Source of the DNA: Halorhabdus amylolytica
GTDB lineage: Archaea; Halobacteriota; Halobacteria; Halobacteriales; Haloarculaceae
DNA: 64,000 nucleotides
Assembly (NCBI RefSeq): GCF_004944975.1
Contig: NZ_SPQG01000001.1
Span: 429,116-493,115, forward strand
Direction: 5' to 3'
This document shows positions 1 through 10,135 of this stretch, one piece after another (within the stretch, counting starts at the first letter, position 1; each line of letters begins with the position of its first letter). The position numbers and the translations under genes are program-made. The notes beneath the pieces are model-generated. The model was not told the origin of the DNA, ran no database searches, and saw only the letters and a program-made list of their open reading frames with translations.

Positions 1-2
1 AC

Positions 3-257
3 CTCCGTGTACTCAACTCCTACTGGGTCGGCGAGGACGGCAGCCAGAAGTGGTTCGAAGTGATCCTCGTGGATCCGAACCACCCCGCGATCGAGAACGA
101 CGACGACCTCAACTGGATCTGCGACGACGACCACGCCGAACGGGCGCTTCGCGGCCTGACGAGCGCGGGCAAGCGCAACCGCGGCCTCGACGTCCGTGGA
201 AAGGGTGCCGAACACACTCGTCCGAGCAACAGTAGCGATCGCAACCGCGCGAAGTAA
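3..257 (+). CDS. rpl15e: 50S ribosomal protein L15e, C-terminal part
   Basis: This is the 3' part of a gene that begins before the window. It encodes the last 84 residues of archaeal L15e, a large-subunit protein with no bacterial equivalent. The visible segment begins [20 protein letters not shown] and goes on through VDPNHPAI to the basic tail [18 protein letters not shown]. These stretches are conserved in archaeal and eukaryotic L15e. The acidic insert [15 protein letters not shown] is typical of halophile adaptation. It converges on rps7, with about 130 bases between the two stop codons. Identity is certain from these motifs; the start cannot be seen. Confidence 0.93.
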   Translation, partial: LRVLNSYWVGEDGSQKWFEVILVDPNHPAIENDDDLNWICDDDHAERALRGLTSAGKRNRGLDVRGKGAEHTRPSNSSDRNRAK

Positions 258-386
258 TCCGACGGTTTTCGCGGATCGGTTTCGAAACTCCCGATAGCGA
301 CTGGTGATTGCACTGTCGGTAAATCAGTGAGTGTTGGAACTCGGAACGAAGATCGAATCAAAACGACGAAAACAGCGAGACAACAG

Positions 387-995
387 TTATCGCGCGGCGG
401 CCGCGACGCGTTCTTTCTCCTCTTTCTGGTTGACGGCGTAGGTAGAGACGTCGTTGTTAGCGGCGCCAATCAGTTGCCCGGCGAGGGCCTCCTCGGCGTC
501 GGTCGGCGTCTTGAAGGAGTCGTTGTAGACGCCTTCCGCGAGGAACTTCAGTGCCTGGTCGACGCGCCGTTGCGGGGAGATGTCGACGGCCTTGGGGACG
601 GAGATCCCACCATACTTGAGTCGGACAGTCTCCTCGCGGGGAGCGCTGTTCTCGATCGCACGGACGAGCACCTGGATCGGATTCTCGTCGGTACGCTCGT
701 GGACGATCTCGAAGGCCTCCCGGACCATTCGGGTGGTTTGCTGTTTCTTGCCCGTGTTCTCGTCGGTCTGCATGAGACGGTTGATCAACCGCTCGACGAT
801 GGAGATCTCGGATTTCTGGAACTGTTTGGTGGCGTGACGACCCATCGTGTGGGCGATGGGCGTGATCGTGACGTACCGTTCGGTCGAAGGATCCTGGAAC
901 TCGATGTCGTCGGTCGACCAGCGACCGAACAGTTTCGCACCAGTCGCGCCCCCATCGCCGTCGGATTCGGACTCTGAGTCTGTCTCGGCACTCAT
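387..995 (-). CDS. rps7: 30S ribosomal protein S7
   Basis: S7 is the primary assembly protein of the small-subunit head and contacts 16S rRNA and the E-site tRNA. The 202-residue product has the archaeal length, longer than bacterial S7 because of an acidic N-terminal extension of about 25 residues. Family motifs are present: VERLINRLMQT, NPIQVLVRAIENSAPREE, and the C-terminal part with KTPTDAEEALAGQLIGAANN. It starts 2 bases after the rps12 stop codon, so the two are almost certainly co-transcribed. In most haloarchaea the EF-2 gene follows; here the next gene is the convergent L15e. Confidence 0.97.
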   Translation of the reverse strand: MSAETDSESESDGDGGATGAKLFGRWSTDDIEFQDPSTERYVTITPIAHTMGRHATKQFQKSEISIVERLINRLMQTDENTGKKQQTTRMVREAFEIVHERTDENPIQVLVRAIENSAPREETVRLKYGGISVPKAVDISPQRRVDQALKFLAEGVYNDSFKTPTDAEEALAGQLIGAANNDVSTYAVNQKEEKERVAAAAR

Positions 996-997
996 GG

Positions 998-1426
998 TTA
1001 TCGCACCGGTTTCTCGGCGTTGCCGCGGACGAGTTCGATCATCGAGACACCGTTGACCTTCTCGACCTTGTAGTTGACCCCGGAGAGGTCACCCATCGCG
1101 CGACCCTTCGCGCCGCCGATACCCGCGATGGTCACCTCGTCGTGCTCGTCGATGAACGAGATAGCACCGTCGCCGGGACAGAACGCCGTGACCTGTTTAC
1201 CGTTCTTGATCAACTGGACCCGGACACACTTCCGGATCGCCGAGTTGGGCTGTTTGGCCTCGATGCCGACCTTCTCTAAGACGATGCCGCGACCCTGGGG
1301 GGCACCCTCGAGAGGATCGGACTTTGCCCCGAGCCCGCGCTCCCGTCGGGCGTACTTCGAGTCGGACCACCGGTGTTGCTGGCGGTCCTTCTTGAGTTTG
1401 CGTGCGGCGTACTTGCCGTTTGCCAT
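998..1426 (-). CDS. rps12: 30S ribosomal protein S12
   Basis: S12 lies at the decoding centre and controls accuracy; it is the classic streptomycin target. The 142-residue protein carries the universal motif [20 protein letters not shown] around residues 58-77, then [18 protein letters not shown]. The basic N-terminus [13 protein letters not shown] is archaeal. The gene is first in a two-gene unit with rps7. A TATA-like CTTAAG about 30 bases upstream of the ATG suggests a nearly leaderless transcript of its own. In typical haloarchaea rps12 follows nusA directly; here about 4 kb of other genes separate them. Confidence 0.97.
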   Translation of the reverse strand: MANGKYAARKLKKDRQQHRWSDSKYARRERGLGAKSDPLEGAPQGRGIVLEKVGIEAKQPNSAIRKCVRVQLIKNGKQVTAFCPGDGAISFIDEHDEVTIAGIGGAKGRAMGDLSGVNYKVEKVNGVSMIELVRGNAEKPVR

Positions 1427-1450
1427 AGTGACCGTGGATACCCCGTGAAG

Positions 1451-1462
1451 CTACTTAAGCGT
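1451..1462 (-). promoter_or_regulatory. Probable TATA box of rps12-rps7
   Basis: Read on the minus strand, GCTTAAGTAG is centred about 30 bases upstream of the rps12 ATG. Haloarchaeal transcription starts about 26 bases downstream of such a box, so the mRNA would be nearly leaderless. This matters because the displaced rps genes need their own promoter here. Confidence 0.5.
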
Positions 1463-1606
1463 CTTCTTTTCGACGCCAGACCAGAGGACATCGCAGTCTC
1501 GAGGAAACGACGGCAGCGACAACTGTCGACATCAAATTATCTTGTTTGATACTGCTGGGATAATCTTTACGCGAGTACCTGAAAGATACTGTGACAGAGA
1601 TCATTG

Positions 1607-4048
1607 ATGGGAAAGTTCGGCGCTGCCTGGCGGACAATCGAACGACGGTTGCCGAACAGGATTCGAAAGCGGTACGTGCGAAAGTTTCTTGTCGTGGCCG
1701 TAATCGTCTCGATTCTGGTGCTCACGCTGGGTGTGTACACCCAGATGACCGTCTCGGCAGAACTCACCGAGAACCGCAACGAGCAGTTACGGGCTGCGGC
1801 GGAAATGACGGCGGACAACGTCGAGCAATGGCTGGCACAGAAGAGCGGGCAAGCCCGATCGCTCTCGAAGAATCCGTCGATCGCGGACAGTGATTCGACG
1901 TCGCAGTCGGTCGAAATCGCCTTACAACAGGAAAATCTCTCCACCAGCGATAGTCTCCTTGCCATCCACTATATCAATCCCACAACCGAGAAGATCCTCC
2001 AGAGTACCGAGAAACGGTTCGAGAACGCGTCGCTCAAGTCCCGGAATCTTCGATGGGGGACCTCATCCGAGGGGTTAGGACTGAAGGGGATCGGTCGTGA
2101 CAACGCCGGAGCCATGGAGGTATACACAGTCGACAACGAGTCACGGATCGCTTTCGGGAGGGCGACACAGAGCTTTACGCGCGCCGTCGTTATGGTATAC
2201 AGTCTCGATGCGCGCAGCGAACAGTTCCGGAACGTAATCGACAACGGGACGACTGAGGTCGTCTCGACGTCGGGACGGGTGATGATACCGTCGAACGAAA
2301 GTACTGCCCTGACGAAGGTCGACAGCGAGATCAACGCCACCGTCTTGAGGCGGAGTGATAACATCTCGAGTGGCATCATCAATCGCGGTGACGAGTTGCT
2401 CGCCTTCGCCGCGGTCAAAGGAACCGACTGGGTCGCCCTCAAACACGTGCCAACGGCCAACGCCTACGCGCTCAAGCGCACAGTCCAACAGCATCTGATC
2501 GTCCTGTTGGGCACGGCGTTGCTCGGCCTGGGCGTCTTGGCGGCGTTCGTCGGCCGCGACGTCATGCCGAAGATCGAGGCGATCAGCGAGGGCGCGGGCA
2601 AAATCGCCAGCGGGAACCTGGACGTGGAGATCGATGATGAAGGGCGTATCGACGAGGTCGGCCAAGTCAGAGATGCATTCAGGGAGACGACAAACTATTT
2701 ACGGACAGTCGCTTCCCAGGCCGACGCCCTGGCACGCCAGGACTTCGATGATCCGGCTCTCGAGGAAGACGTCCCGGGCGAACTCGGGGAGTCCTTGGAC
2801 ACGATGCGAGCAGACCTCCAGGAGTCCATCGAGGAGATCGAGGCTGCCAGGGAACGGGCCCAGGCGTCCAGAAAAGAGGCCGAGGCGATGGCTCAGTCCC
2901 TCCAACGACAGGCCAACGAATTCAGCAAAGTCATGGCCGAAACAGCCGAAGGCGACCTCACCCAGCGCCTGGACGAGGACGTCGACAACGACGCGATGGC
3001 AGAGGTCGCCACCGCCGCGAACGAGATGCTCGCACAGCTCCAGACCACCCTCGAGGACGTGCGGGCGTTCGCCGAGGACGTCGATAGCTCCGCAGAAGAC
3101 GTCGCAGCGAGCGCAAACGAAGTCCAGCGAGTCAGCGAAGACGTCAGCGAATCGGTCCAGGAGATCGCCGGGGGTGCCGATCGTCAGGATGAGACCGTCA
3201 AGAACGCCTCCGAGGAATTGACTGATCTCTCCGCCGCCATCGAGGAGGTTGCCTCCTCGGCCGATGAGGTCGCCCAGAAATCCCAGCGGGCGGCCGACCT
3301 CGGCGAGACTGGCAGCGAGTACGGTGCCGACGCCCTCGCGGAGATGGATGCCGTCGAATCGCAGGCCGAAACGACCATCGAAGAGGTCGAACGGCTCGAG
3401 AGCGCCATGGACGAGATCGGCGACATCGCCGGTCTGATCGACGAGATCGCCGATCAGACGAACATGCTGGCGTTGAACGCTTCCATCGAGGCCGCCCGCG
3501 CGGGCGAGGCCGGCGAGGGCTTCGCCGTCGTCGCCGACGAAATCAAGCAACTGGCCCAGGAGACCAGCGATGCGACCGGCGACATCGAGGCTCGCATCGC
3601 GGAGGTCCAGGACACGACCGAGCACGTCGTCGAGGACATGTACGACGTCGGCGACAGCGTCACCGAGGGCATCGACGCCGTCGAGGACGCCGTCTCCGTA
3701 CTCGAAGACCTCGTCGAGCAAGTCGAGGAGGCCAACGTCGGAATCCAGTCGATCAACGACGCTACTGACGACCAGGCGTCCTCGACCGAGGAGGTCGTAG
3801 CGATGATGGACGAAGTCGGGTCGATCAGCGAACAGACGGCCCGCGAGGCCGAGTCGGTCTCGGCCGCCGCCGAGGAACAGACCGCCTCGATCACGGAAGT
3901 CAGCGAACAGATCCAGTCGCTGTCGGACCGTTCCGGCGAATTGCGCGACGCCGTCGCCCAGTTTCAACTCGATGATATAGAGTTACACACCGGCGTTGAC
4001 ACAGCAAATGGCCAAGACGCTGCTGCCGACGGCGGCAGGCAGGATTGA
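1607..4048 (+). CDS. Halobacterial transducer / methyl-accepting chemotaxis protein
   Basis: A Htr-type transducer of 813 residues that should relay an external signal to CheA/CheW. A basic N-terminus leads into a membrane helix at about 26-46, an extracellular sensor region to about 290 (probably Cache-like), and a second helix at about 296-317. A HAMP region and long coiled coil follow. The signalling tip [20 protein letters not shown] lies near residues 614-633, with [15 protein letters not shown] after it. The C-terminal coiled coil holds further methylation-like helices. The in-frame TTG at 1604 directly precedes ATG 1607; I chose the ATG. No che genes are nearby. It lies opposite in strand to the rpo and rps genes and separates them. 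The ligand is unknown. Confidence 0.93.
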   Translation: MGKFGAAWRTIERRLPNRIRKRYVRKFLVVAVIVSILVLTLGVYTQMTVSAELTENRNEQLRAAAEMTADNVEQWLAQKSGQARSLSKNPSIADSDSTSQSVEIALQQENLSTSDSLLAIHYINPTTEKILQSTEKRFENASLKSRNLRWGTSSEGLGLKGIGRDNAGAMEVYTVDNESRIAFGRATQSFTRAVVMVYSLDARSEQFRNVIDNGTTEVVSTSGRVMIPSNESTALTKVDSEINATVLRRSDNISSGIINRGDELLAFAAVKGTDWVALKHVPTANAYALKRTVQQHLIVLLGTALLGLGVLAAFVGRDVMPKIEAISEGAGKIASGNLDVEIDDEGRIDEVGQVRDAFRETTNYLRTVASQADALARQDFDDPALEEDVPGELGESLDTMRADLQESIEEIEAARERAQASRKEAEAMAQSLQRQANEFSKVMAETAEGDLTQRLDEDVDNDAMAEVATAANEMLAQLQTTLEDVRAFAEDVDSSAEDVAASANEVQRVSEDVSESVQEIAGGADRQDETVKNASEELTDLSAAIEEVASSADEVAQKSQRAADLGETGSEYGADALAEMDAVESQAETTIEEVERLESAMDEIGDIAGLIDEIADQTNMLALNASIEAARAGEAGEGFAVVADEIKQLAQETSDATGDIEARIAEVQDTTEHVVEDMYDVGDSVTEGIDAVEDAVSVLEDLVEQVEEANVGIQSINDATDDQASSTEEVVAMMDEVGSISEQTAREAESVSAAAEEQTASITEVSEQIQSLSDRSGELRDAVAQFQLDDIELHTGVDTANGQDAAADGGRQD

Positions 4049-4099
4049 TCGGCGAAACACGTCGTCTTTCGAGTGATTTACTGTCTGCGAGCTGGTATT

Positions 4100-5257
4100 T
4101 CACAACCCCAGACCGGTACTGTATTCCAGTGTTCCGAATCCGGGACCCAGCGACGCTTCATCGAGATTTCGCCCGTCGACGCGACCTGCAAGTCCAGCCA
4201 TGCGAAACATGAACTCGTTGTAACTCCAGTGAGACGCTACCTGGCCACCGAGTCGCTCGCGTTCGAGCCAGTTGCGCGCGTGGCCGTAGGTCCGGGCGAC
4301 GAAACTCACGTAATCGCCGTCGTCGTTCTCGACACGAACGTCGAAGTCAGGATGTGCACCGGTATCCACCAATGGTTCGATCGTGACCCGATCGAACTCG
4401 ACGTGGCCGCCGGATCCCCAGTGCCAGAATCCGGACTGTCTGAGCGGGATCGTCAGCCGTTCGAGTCGGTTCGAGGAGAAGAACTTGTATCCCCGTCTGA
4501 ACAGTTGCGGACCGACGAACGGGACCATTGTGGAAAACGACGTGCCGTCCGGGAAGATGGCCCAGATCCACTTCCAGGGGAACAGCGGCATGTCGAAACA
4601 CACGCGCTGGAAGTAACACGAACCGGACAGTGTCTCTTCCCCGTCGGGGAGATCGAACCGTCCCTCGAAATCCATCTGCCGCAACGCGACGACCTCGACA
4701 CCACCCAGCGGTGTATCGATGTCCAGTGAGTGATGCGGGGCAGTCATCTTCGAGTCGAGTGCACTCCACGCCTCGAACTCCGCCTCGACGTCCTCGCCGA
4801 GAACCTCTGCTTCCAGTCCGATGGGTCTATCCGAGAGGGCAGTCATCTCGCTCCCGCGTCTGGTGCCGTCTTCGTCTTCTGCCCAGGCTTCGAGACGCTG
4901 GTCCTCCTGAGAGAGAACTGCCTCGGCTGGCTGCCTGACGATATGATCGTGGATCTGGTCGTCGTCGCCGGCCCATCCGACCGTCGTGGCGTTGAACCGG
5001 TCGACACCCGCAGAAACGGGCCGGTCCAGATCCATTCCCTGTGCCGAAAGCCCGTTGACCCGACACTGGTCTCCCACACAGGCAGCGATCGAGAACATGA
5101 GCTGTCGTGGGCCGTATCCCGCCTCGCCCTCGGGGAACAACAGAAAGAACCACCAGGACGAAGAGGCCCAGTTCTGCCGATCCGGGTTCTGGGACCAAAT
5201 TTTGTCGAAGACACGCTGGTGCTCGGCCACCGACCGATCCGAGAAATCATCAGTCAT
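4100..5257 (-). CDS. Conserved protein of unknown function, possible CrtC/AttH-like beta-barrel fold
   Basis: A 385-residue soluble protein with no signal peptide or membrane helix. It is rich in Trp, Phe and Gly, with alternating polar and aromatic stretches that suggest beta structure. A Trp-rich segment NWASSSWWFFLLFPEG lies at about residues 29-44, a second, FDMPLFPWKWIWAIFPDG, in the middle, and the C-terminus has SYNEFMFRMAGLAG and GFGTLEYS. Such Trp/Phe pairs recall the lipocalin-like CrtC/AttH hydratase family, but that is only a resemblance. The ATG at 5257 (MTDDFSDRS) is preferred over an upstream in-frame start because the extra 28 residues look non-coding. It lies downstream of nusA in the same direction and converges on the transducer. 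Confidence 0.7.
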   Translation of the reverse strand: MTDDFSDRSVAEHQRVFDKIWSQNPDRQNWASSSWWFFLLFPEGEAGYGPRQLMFSIAACVGDQCRVNGLSAQGMDLDRPVSAGVDRFNATTVGWAGDDDQIHDHIVRQPAEAVLSQEDQRLEAWAEDEDGTRRGSEMTALSDRPIGLEAEVLGEDVEAEFEAWSALDSKMTAPHHSLDIDTPLGGVEVVALRQMDFEGRFDLPDGEETLSGSCYFQRVCFDMPLFPWKWIWAIFPDGTSFSTMVPFVGPQLFRRGYKFFSSNRLERLTIPLRQSGFWHWGSGGHVEFDRVTIEPLVDTGAHPDFDVRVENDDGDYVSFVARTYGHARNWLERERLGGQVASHWSYNEFMFRMAGLAGRVDGRNLDEASLGPGFGTLEYSTGLGL

Positions 5258-5425
5258 CGATCGTACTTGCCGGTCGGTTCGCCCGATAAAGCGTGCATCG
5301 ATTTCGAAAGCTCCACACTCGACGTCGACCTCGTTCAGCACCGCAGTTCAGCAAGTGACCAGTTCTTCTGACAGCAGTGAGGTCGTCGAGTCCGACAGAC
5401 GACACCAATCCGAGAGATAGTTCGG

Positions 5426-5860
5426 TTACGTCTCGACCAGTTCGATGTCGTCGATATCGAAATGTCGGGCTGCGAGTTCGCGCGCGAGTTCGATCCGTCG
5501 GCCGTCCGCGCCGATGGCAGCGCCGATATCGCGCTCGTCGACATCCGCGACGGCGACGGGGCCATCCGGGCCGTCCTCGATGGTCACATCGTGGACGGCC
5601 GCCGGCGCGAGGGCGTTGGCGACGAAGTCCTCGGGCGTGGGCGCGTCCTCGAGGAGTGTGACGTCACGGCCGATGCGTTCTTCGATCCGTTCGACTGTCT
5701 GTCCGTCCTTGCCAATCGCCTTCCCGATTTCACCAGCCGCGACGACGAAGGCGACGCGATCGTGGTCGTCGTCGAACAGACAGTCACGGACCGTCACGTC
5801 GGCGACGCTCTCGACCAGCGCGATGGCCTGCCGTTCGGCATCCGAAAGCGAGATCGTCAT
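5426..5860 (-). CDS. nusA: NusA-like transcription elongation/termination factor
   Basis: Archaeal NusA has only the two KH RNA-binding domains of bacterial NusA. The 144-residue product shows both: the GxxG loops lie in GKAIGKDG (about 46-53) and GAAIGADG (about 113-120). It is expected to bind nascent RNA and modulate RNA polymerase. It begins 3 bases after the rpoA'' stop codon and closes the polymerase operon. In related genomes rps12 follows directly; here the gene of unknown function at 4100-5257 does. Confidence 0.95.
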   Translation of the reverse strand: MTISLSDAERQAIALVESVADVTVRDCLFDDDHDRVAFVVAAGEIGKAIGKDGQTVERIEERIGRDVTLLEDAPTPEDFVANALAPAAVHDVTIEDGPDGPVAVADVDERDIGAAIGADGRRIELARELAARHFDIDDIELVET

Positions 5861-5863
5861 GCG

Positions 5864-7093
5864 TCAGTCGGCGGTGTGACTACCCATCCGGAGGTCGACA
5901 TCACCGGTGCCGAGTTTGATCGGCTTCCCGACGATGACGTTCTCCGTGACGCCGTTGAGATCGTCGATCTCTCCGTGGACCGCGGCATCCAACAGGTGGG
6001 AAACGGTGACTTCGAAGGCCGCCCGTGCCAGCACGGAGTCTTTGCTGCCGGAGATGCCGTGTCGGCCGATGGACTCGATGACCCCGCGGTTGGTCATGAT
6101 GTCCGCGACGAGCATCAGGTGGCGGATGTTCACGTCGTCTAAGCCCTGTTCTTCGAGAGTGTTCATCGTCTCGTCGATGATGGCCTCGCGGGCGGCCTCG
6201 ACGCCGAGATTGCTGTAAATCTCGTGGATGTTGTTGCAGGTCGTCCGCGAGGCGTCGACGCCCTCGATACCGAGGACATCACCGAAGGCCGACCCCTCCG
6301 TATAGAGGACGAACTCCTCGCGGCCCTCCTCGAGTTCCTCCTTGCGGATGACGACCCGTGAGATGTCTTCGATCCCCTTGAAGACGATCTCCCGGAGCTC
6401 CTCGACCAGTTGGAGGAGATCCCGGTAGGACGGCTCCTCGGGGCCGAACTGGATGAGTGTCTCCTTGCGCTGGGTCTCGACGCCCAGTTGAGTCTCGATG
6501 ATCCCCGCGATTTCCTCGGCGACTGCGTCGACGCTGTCGGCGGTCGGCCACCGTTCCTCGAGGGTGTCGGGATTGAGGTCGATCTGGACGAGCATATCCG
6601 CGACGTTCGTCGAGACGTCCCCCAGCGCGAGGATCCGCGTCGCCTCGATCTTCCAGACGACCTCGTGGGCGCGCTCGCGCTCGGTGGCGTACTCGTCCTC
6701 CAGATGGACGGTCATCATCGGCGTGTCGGGCTCCTTGCGGGCGTCGACCAGCTCGATGAGCCGCGGCAGTCCCTGCGTGACGTCGATCTCGGCGACGCCC
6801 GCGTAGTGGAACGTGTTCATCGTCATCTGCGTTCCGGGTTCCCCGATCGACTGCGCCGAGACCGTCCCGACCGGATCGAGGGGATCGACACGCGTGTCGA
6901 GGTAGCGCGACTCGACAGCCGTCGCGATCTCGTCGGCCTGTTCGACGGTGACGCCGTCGCGATCCTCGATCGTCTCGTAGACGCGGGTTTTCAGCCGCCG
7001 GGGCAGGTCGGTGTCCTCGACGACCGCAGCGACATCAGTGTCGACGGCGTCAAAGCGGTTCGTCGGGTCGTACTCGGTAAATTCCTGACTCAT
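5864..7093 (-). CDS. rpoA2: DNA-directed RNA polymerase subunit A'' (Rpo1C)
   Basis: This is the C-terminal portion of the largest polymerase subunit, which archaea encode as a separate gene. The 409 residues include the trigger-loop region [20 protein letters not shown] at about residues 76-95, followed by [17 protein letters not shown]. Later come the jaw and clamp segments, with [16 protein letters not shown] and [12 protein letters not shown]. This gene is an intein host in some archaea; the motif here is uninterrupted. Its first base overlaps the last base of the rpoA' stop codon, so translation is coupled. Confidence 0.98.
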   Translation of the reverse strand: MSQEFTEYDPTNRFDAVDTDVAAVVEDTDLPRRLKTRVYETIEDRDGVTVEQADEIATAVESRYLDTRVDPLDPVGTVSAQSIGEPGTQMTMNTFHYAGVAEIDVTQGLPRLIELVDARKEPDTPMMTVHLEDEYATERERAHEVVWKIEATRILALGDVSTNVADMLVQIDLNPDTLEERWPTADSVDAVAEEIAGIIETQLGVETQRKETLIQFGPEEPSYRDLLQLVEELREIVFKGIEDISRVVIRKEELEEGREEFVLYTEGSAFGDVLGIEGVDASRTTCNNIHEIYSNLGVEAAREAIIDETMNTLEEQGLDDVNIRHLMLVADIMTNRGVIESIGRHGISGSKDSVLARAAFEVTVSHLLDAAVHGEIDDLNGVTENVIVGKPIKLGTGDVDLRMGSHTAD

Positions 7094-10000
7094 CAGTCGT
7101 CACCCTCCGCGAGCCAGCGCTCGTCGGCGTGTTCGGAGATGTTCGTCGGCCGGGCTTCCCGACCGAGGAACTCCATCTTCTCCTCGTCGTCTTCGAACTC
7201 GGCGTCGACGATGCGGTCGGCGATCGCCTCGACGTCGATGTCGTGATCCTCACTCGAGGAGACGTTCACCGGCGAGGTGCCGTCCTCGCCGAACTCGAAC
7301 TGGACGATGTCGTCGCCGGTGTCCCTGACGGTGCCGTCGTACTGGGTCTCCAGTTCCGAGAGAGCGTTGATGAGCCGTCGCTGGAGGTATCCGGACTTGG
7401 AGGTCCGGACGGCCGTGTCGACCAGCCCCTCCCGGCCACCCATGGCGTGGAAGAAGAACTCCTTGGGATCCAGACCCTCCCGATAGGAGTGCTCGACGAA
7501 GCCGTGAGCATCCGCCGAGAGGTCGTTCGGTTTGAAGTGGCTGAGCGTCCGGTCTTCATAGCCACGGTTAATCCGCTCGCCGCGGACTGCCTGCTGGCCG
7601 ACACAGCCGGCCATCTGGGTCAGGTTCAGCATCGACCCACGGGCACCGGAGTCGGCCATCACGACTGCCGGGTTCTCCTCGCCGAAGTGGTCCTCGGCGA
7701 TGTCACCCGCGCTGTCACGGGCCTGGCCGAGCGTCTGCATGATCTTCATCTCCAGGGTCTCATCGACAGTTCGGCCGGGCAGCGATTCGAGATCGCCCTG
7801 CTCGTAGGTGTCGATAAGTTCCTGGACGCGTTCGTAGGCGTTGTCAATGGCTTCGTCGACCTGCTCGACGGCCGCGGGCGGGATCGACTCGTCGTCGATC
7901 CCGATCGAGAACCCGAAGTGCATGATCGTCCGGACCGCCAGTGTCGAGACTTCGTTGATGAAGATCCGCGCACGCGTCTTGTCGTAGACCTTCGCGATCG
8001 TGTCGACGATGTCGCCGCCGAAGGCACCGACTGCGCTGTCGTCGATCGTTCCCTCGACGAGCTGGCCGTCCTCGATGAGGACATCGTCACCGGCCTCGCT
8101 CGTGAATTCCAGGTCCAGATCGTCCGGAAGCAGTTCCGAGAAGATCGATCGGCCGGTCCAGTAGGCCTGGCCGTTCTCCTGACCGTCCGGCTCCGGGAGC
8201 TCGTCGACGCTGGTCGCCCGCAACAGGTCCAGGGCCTGTGTCTCGTTGAACGTGGGGTTCTGGTGGGTCAGCAGGTACATCGCGGTAACGTGGTCCTGGA
8301 TCGCACCGACGATGTTCTCGCCAAAGCGCGGGCTGAGCATCTGCTCCTGGACGCGCATCAGCACGCGGGCCTCCGCACGGGCCTCCTCGTTCTGGAGGGC
8401 GTGCATGTTCATCTCGTCGCCGTCGAAGTCGGCGTTATAGGGCGGGCAGACGACGGTGTTCAACCGGAAGGTCTTGTAGGGCATCACCACGACCTCGTGG
8501 GCCATGATGGACATCCGGTGGAGCGAGGGCTGGCGGTTGAAGATGATTATGTCGCCGTCGACGAGGTGTCGTGCGACCTCCCAGCCAGGTTCGACTTTCT
8601 CGGCGAGTTCCTCGCAGTTCTTCTCGGTGACTTTCAGTCGGCGGCCGTCGGGCCGGCGAACGTAGTTGGCACCCGGATGTGCCTCGGGCCCGTTGGCGAC
8701 GTACTGGCGAGCCTCGTCGAGATTCCGCTCGTTGACGTTCATCGTCTGGGTCATCTCACTGGCGACTCGGTCGGGGACGCCGACCTCGTTCAGCGAGAGG
8801 GTGGGGTCCGGCGAGATGACCGTCCGGGCGGAGAAGTTGACACGTTTCCCGGACAACGACCCACGGAAGCGTCCCTCCTTGCCTTTCAGGCGCTGGGAGA
8901 GCGTCTTCAGCGGCCGCCCCGAGCGATGGCGGGCCGGCGGCGTCCCGCTAATCTCGTTGTCCATGAACGTGGTGACGTGGTACTGCAGCAGTTCCCAGAG
9001 GTCCTCGATGATCAACTGGGGGGCGCCGGCTTCGCGATTCTCCATGAACCGCTGGTTAATCCTGATGATGTCGACCAGCTTGTGGGTGAGATCGTCCTCG
9101 CTACGCTGGCCGTTGTCGAGCGTAATCGACGGCCGCGCGGTGACCGGCGGGACCGGCAGCACCGTGAGGATCATCCACTCCGGCCGGGAGCGTTCGGGGT
9201 TGATCCCGATAGCTCCGACATCCTCGTCGGGAATCTCCTCGAACCAGTCCCGGATGTCTGAGGGCATCAGCTTGTCCATGTCCTCATCGAGCAAGTACGA
9301 GCGGGTACTCTCGATGTCCAGTTGCTCGCCTAAGTGCTCCTCGAGATCGTTGAACCGATTCAGGGCCTTACCGATCTCCTGTAACGCGGAGATGTCGTTT
9401 CGGTCGGGCCGGTAGGTCCCCGAGAGCAGCTCCCGGATACGAGCGGCATCGAACGCGTCGTCGATGGCCTCTGCGAGTTCGTCCGGCGTGACGGGTTCGC
9501 CCTCCGGCGGGTCCATCGCCATGCTGAGTCGCTCCTCGATCTCCGGGTGGGGCACCTCGATGATCTCGTAGTAGGTCGTCGGTTTCTCGTGTTTGATGTC
9601 GAATTGCTTGGCCCCACAGTAGGGACACCGGCTGGCCGAGCGGGCCTGCCTGATGGCCGACTTCAACACGTCGTCTAAGTCGTCACCGAGTTCGCGTGTC
9701 CGCCGGAGTTGCTGACGGAACTCGCGTTTTTTCTCCTCGGCGGCAGCCTCGGCCGCCTCCAGATCGACGTTGCCATCGCCGTCGGTGAACTTCGAGGCGT
9801 CGACGGCGGTCAACCGCGAACACTCCCGGCAGGTGCCACGGAGCAGTCGCCGGATGAGCTTCGAGAACCCGACGTGGATCACGGGCGCGGCGAGTTCGAT
9901 GTGCCCGAAGTGGCCATTACAGGCCCCTGAATGCTTACCGCACGTCTTACACTCCAGACCGGGATCGATCACGCCCAGCCGAGGGTCCATCAGTCCCATG

Positions 10001-10134
10001 TCGATCGGGAACCCGTCGTCGTCGTAGGTGTCGGCGGTGATTACCTTCGTCGCGCTCATCTCCCGGTACTCCTCGGGATCCATCAGCCCGAAGCTGATCT
10101 CCCCGATCGCCTTGGGTGATTGTCCTGTCGACAT
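7093..10134 (-). CDS. rpoA1: DNA-directed RNA polymerase subunit A' (Rpo1N)
   Basis: The N-terminal part of the largest subunit, 1013 residues, carrying the active-site magnesium motif [12 protein letters not shown] at about residues 567-578. Zinc-binding residues appear in [17 protein letters not shown] (about 59-75) and again in CRECSRL and CPYCGAKQF. The clamp and rudder region includes [20 protein letters not shown], close to the universal sequence. The gene lies between rpoB' and rpoA'' with intergenic distances near zero. No intein or frameshift is visible. A very long antisense reading frame here is a GC-rich shadow. Confidence 0.98.
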   Translation of the reverse strand: MSTGQSPKAIGEISFGLMDPEEYREMSATKVITADTYDDDGFPIDMGLMDPRLGVIDPGLECKTCGKHSGACNGHFGHIELAAPVIHVGFSKLIRRLLRGTCRECSRLTAVDASKFTDGDGNVDLEAAEAAAEEKKREFRQQLRRTRELGDDLDDVLKSAIRQARSASRCPYCGAKQFDIKHEKPTTYYEIIEVPHPEIEERLSMAMDPPEGEPVTPDELAEAIDDAFDAARIRELLSGTYRPDRNDISALQEIGKALNRFNDLEEHLGEQLDIESTRSYLLDEDMDKLMPSDIRDWFEEIPDEDVGAIGINPERSRPEWMILTVLPVPPVTARPSITLDNGQRSEDDLTHKLVDIIRINQRFMENREAGAPQLIIEDLWELLQYHVTTFMDNEISGTPPARHRSGRPLKTLSQRLKGKEGRFRGSLSGKRVNFSARTVISPDPTLSLNEVGVPDRVASEMTQTMNVNERNLDEARQYVANGPEAHPGANYVRRPDGRRLKVTEKNCEELAEKVEPGWEVARHLVDGDIIIFNRQPSLHRMSIMAHEVVVMPYKTFRLNTVVCPPYNADFDGDEMNMHALQNEEARAEARVLMRVQEQMLSPRFGENIVGAIQDHVTAMYLLTHQNPTFNETQALDLLRATSVDELPEPDGQENGQAYWTGRSIFSELLPDDLDLEFTSEAGDDVLIEDGQLVEGTIDDSAVGAFGGDIVDTIAKVYDKTRARIFINEVSTLAVRTIMHFGFSIGIDDESIPPAAVEQVDEAIDNAYERVQELIDTYEQGDLESLPGRTVDETLEMKIMQTLGQARDSAGDIAEDHFGEENPAVVMADSGARGSMLNLTQMAGCVGQQAVRGERINRGYEDRTLSHFKPNDLSADAHGFVEHSYREGLDPKEFFFHAMGGREGLVDTAVRTSKSGYLQRRLINALSELETQYDGTVRDTGDDIVQFEFGEDGTSPVNVSSSEDHDIDVEAIADRIVDAEFEDDEEKMEFLGREARPTNISEHADERWLAEGDD

Positions 10135-10135
10135 G

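Noticed and set aside
2699-3967. A 422-codon open frame opposite the transducer gene
   Set aside because: Antisense shadow of the coiled-coil coding region; the product is a Gly/Leu/Asp-rich repeat with no family motif.
7129-9261. A 710-codon open frame on the plus strand opposite rpoA1
   Set aside because: It is antisense to a certain polymerase gene; high GC and codon bias remove stop codons. Its translation has no domain pattern.
5864-10134. Inteins in the RNA polymerase A' or A'' genes
   Set aside because: The usual intein insertion motifs (NADFDGD and the [10 protein letters not shown] region) are uninterrupted.
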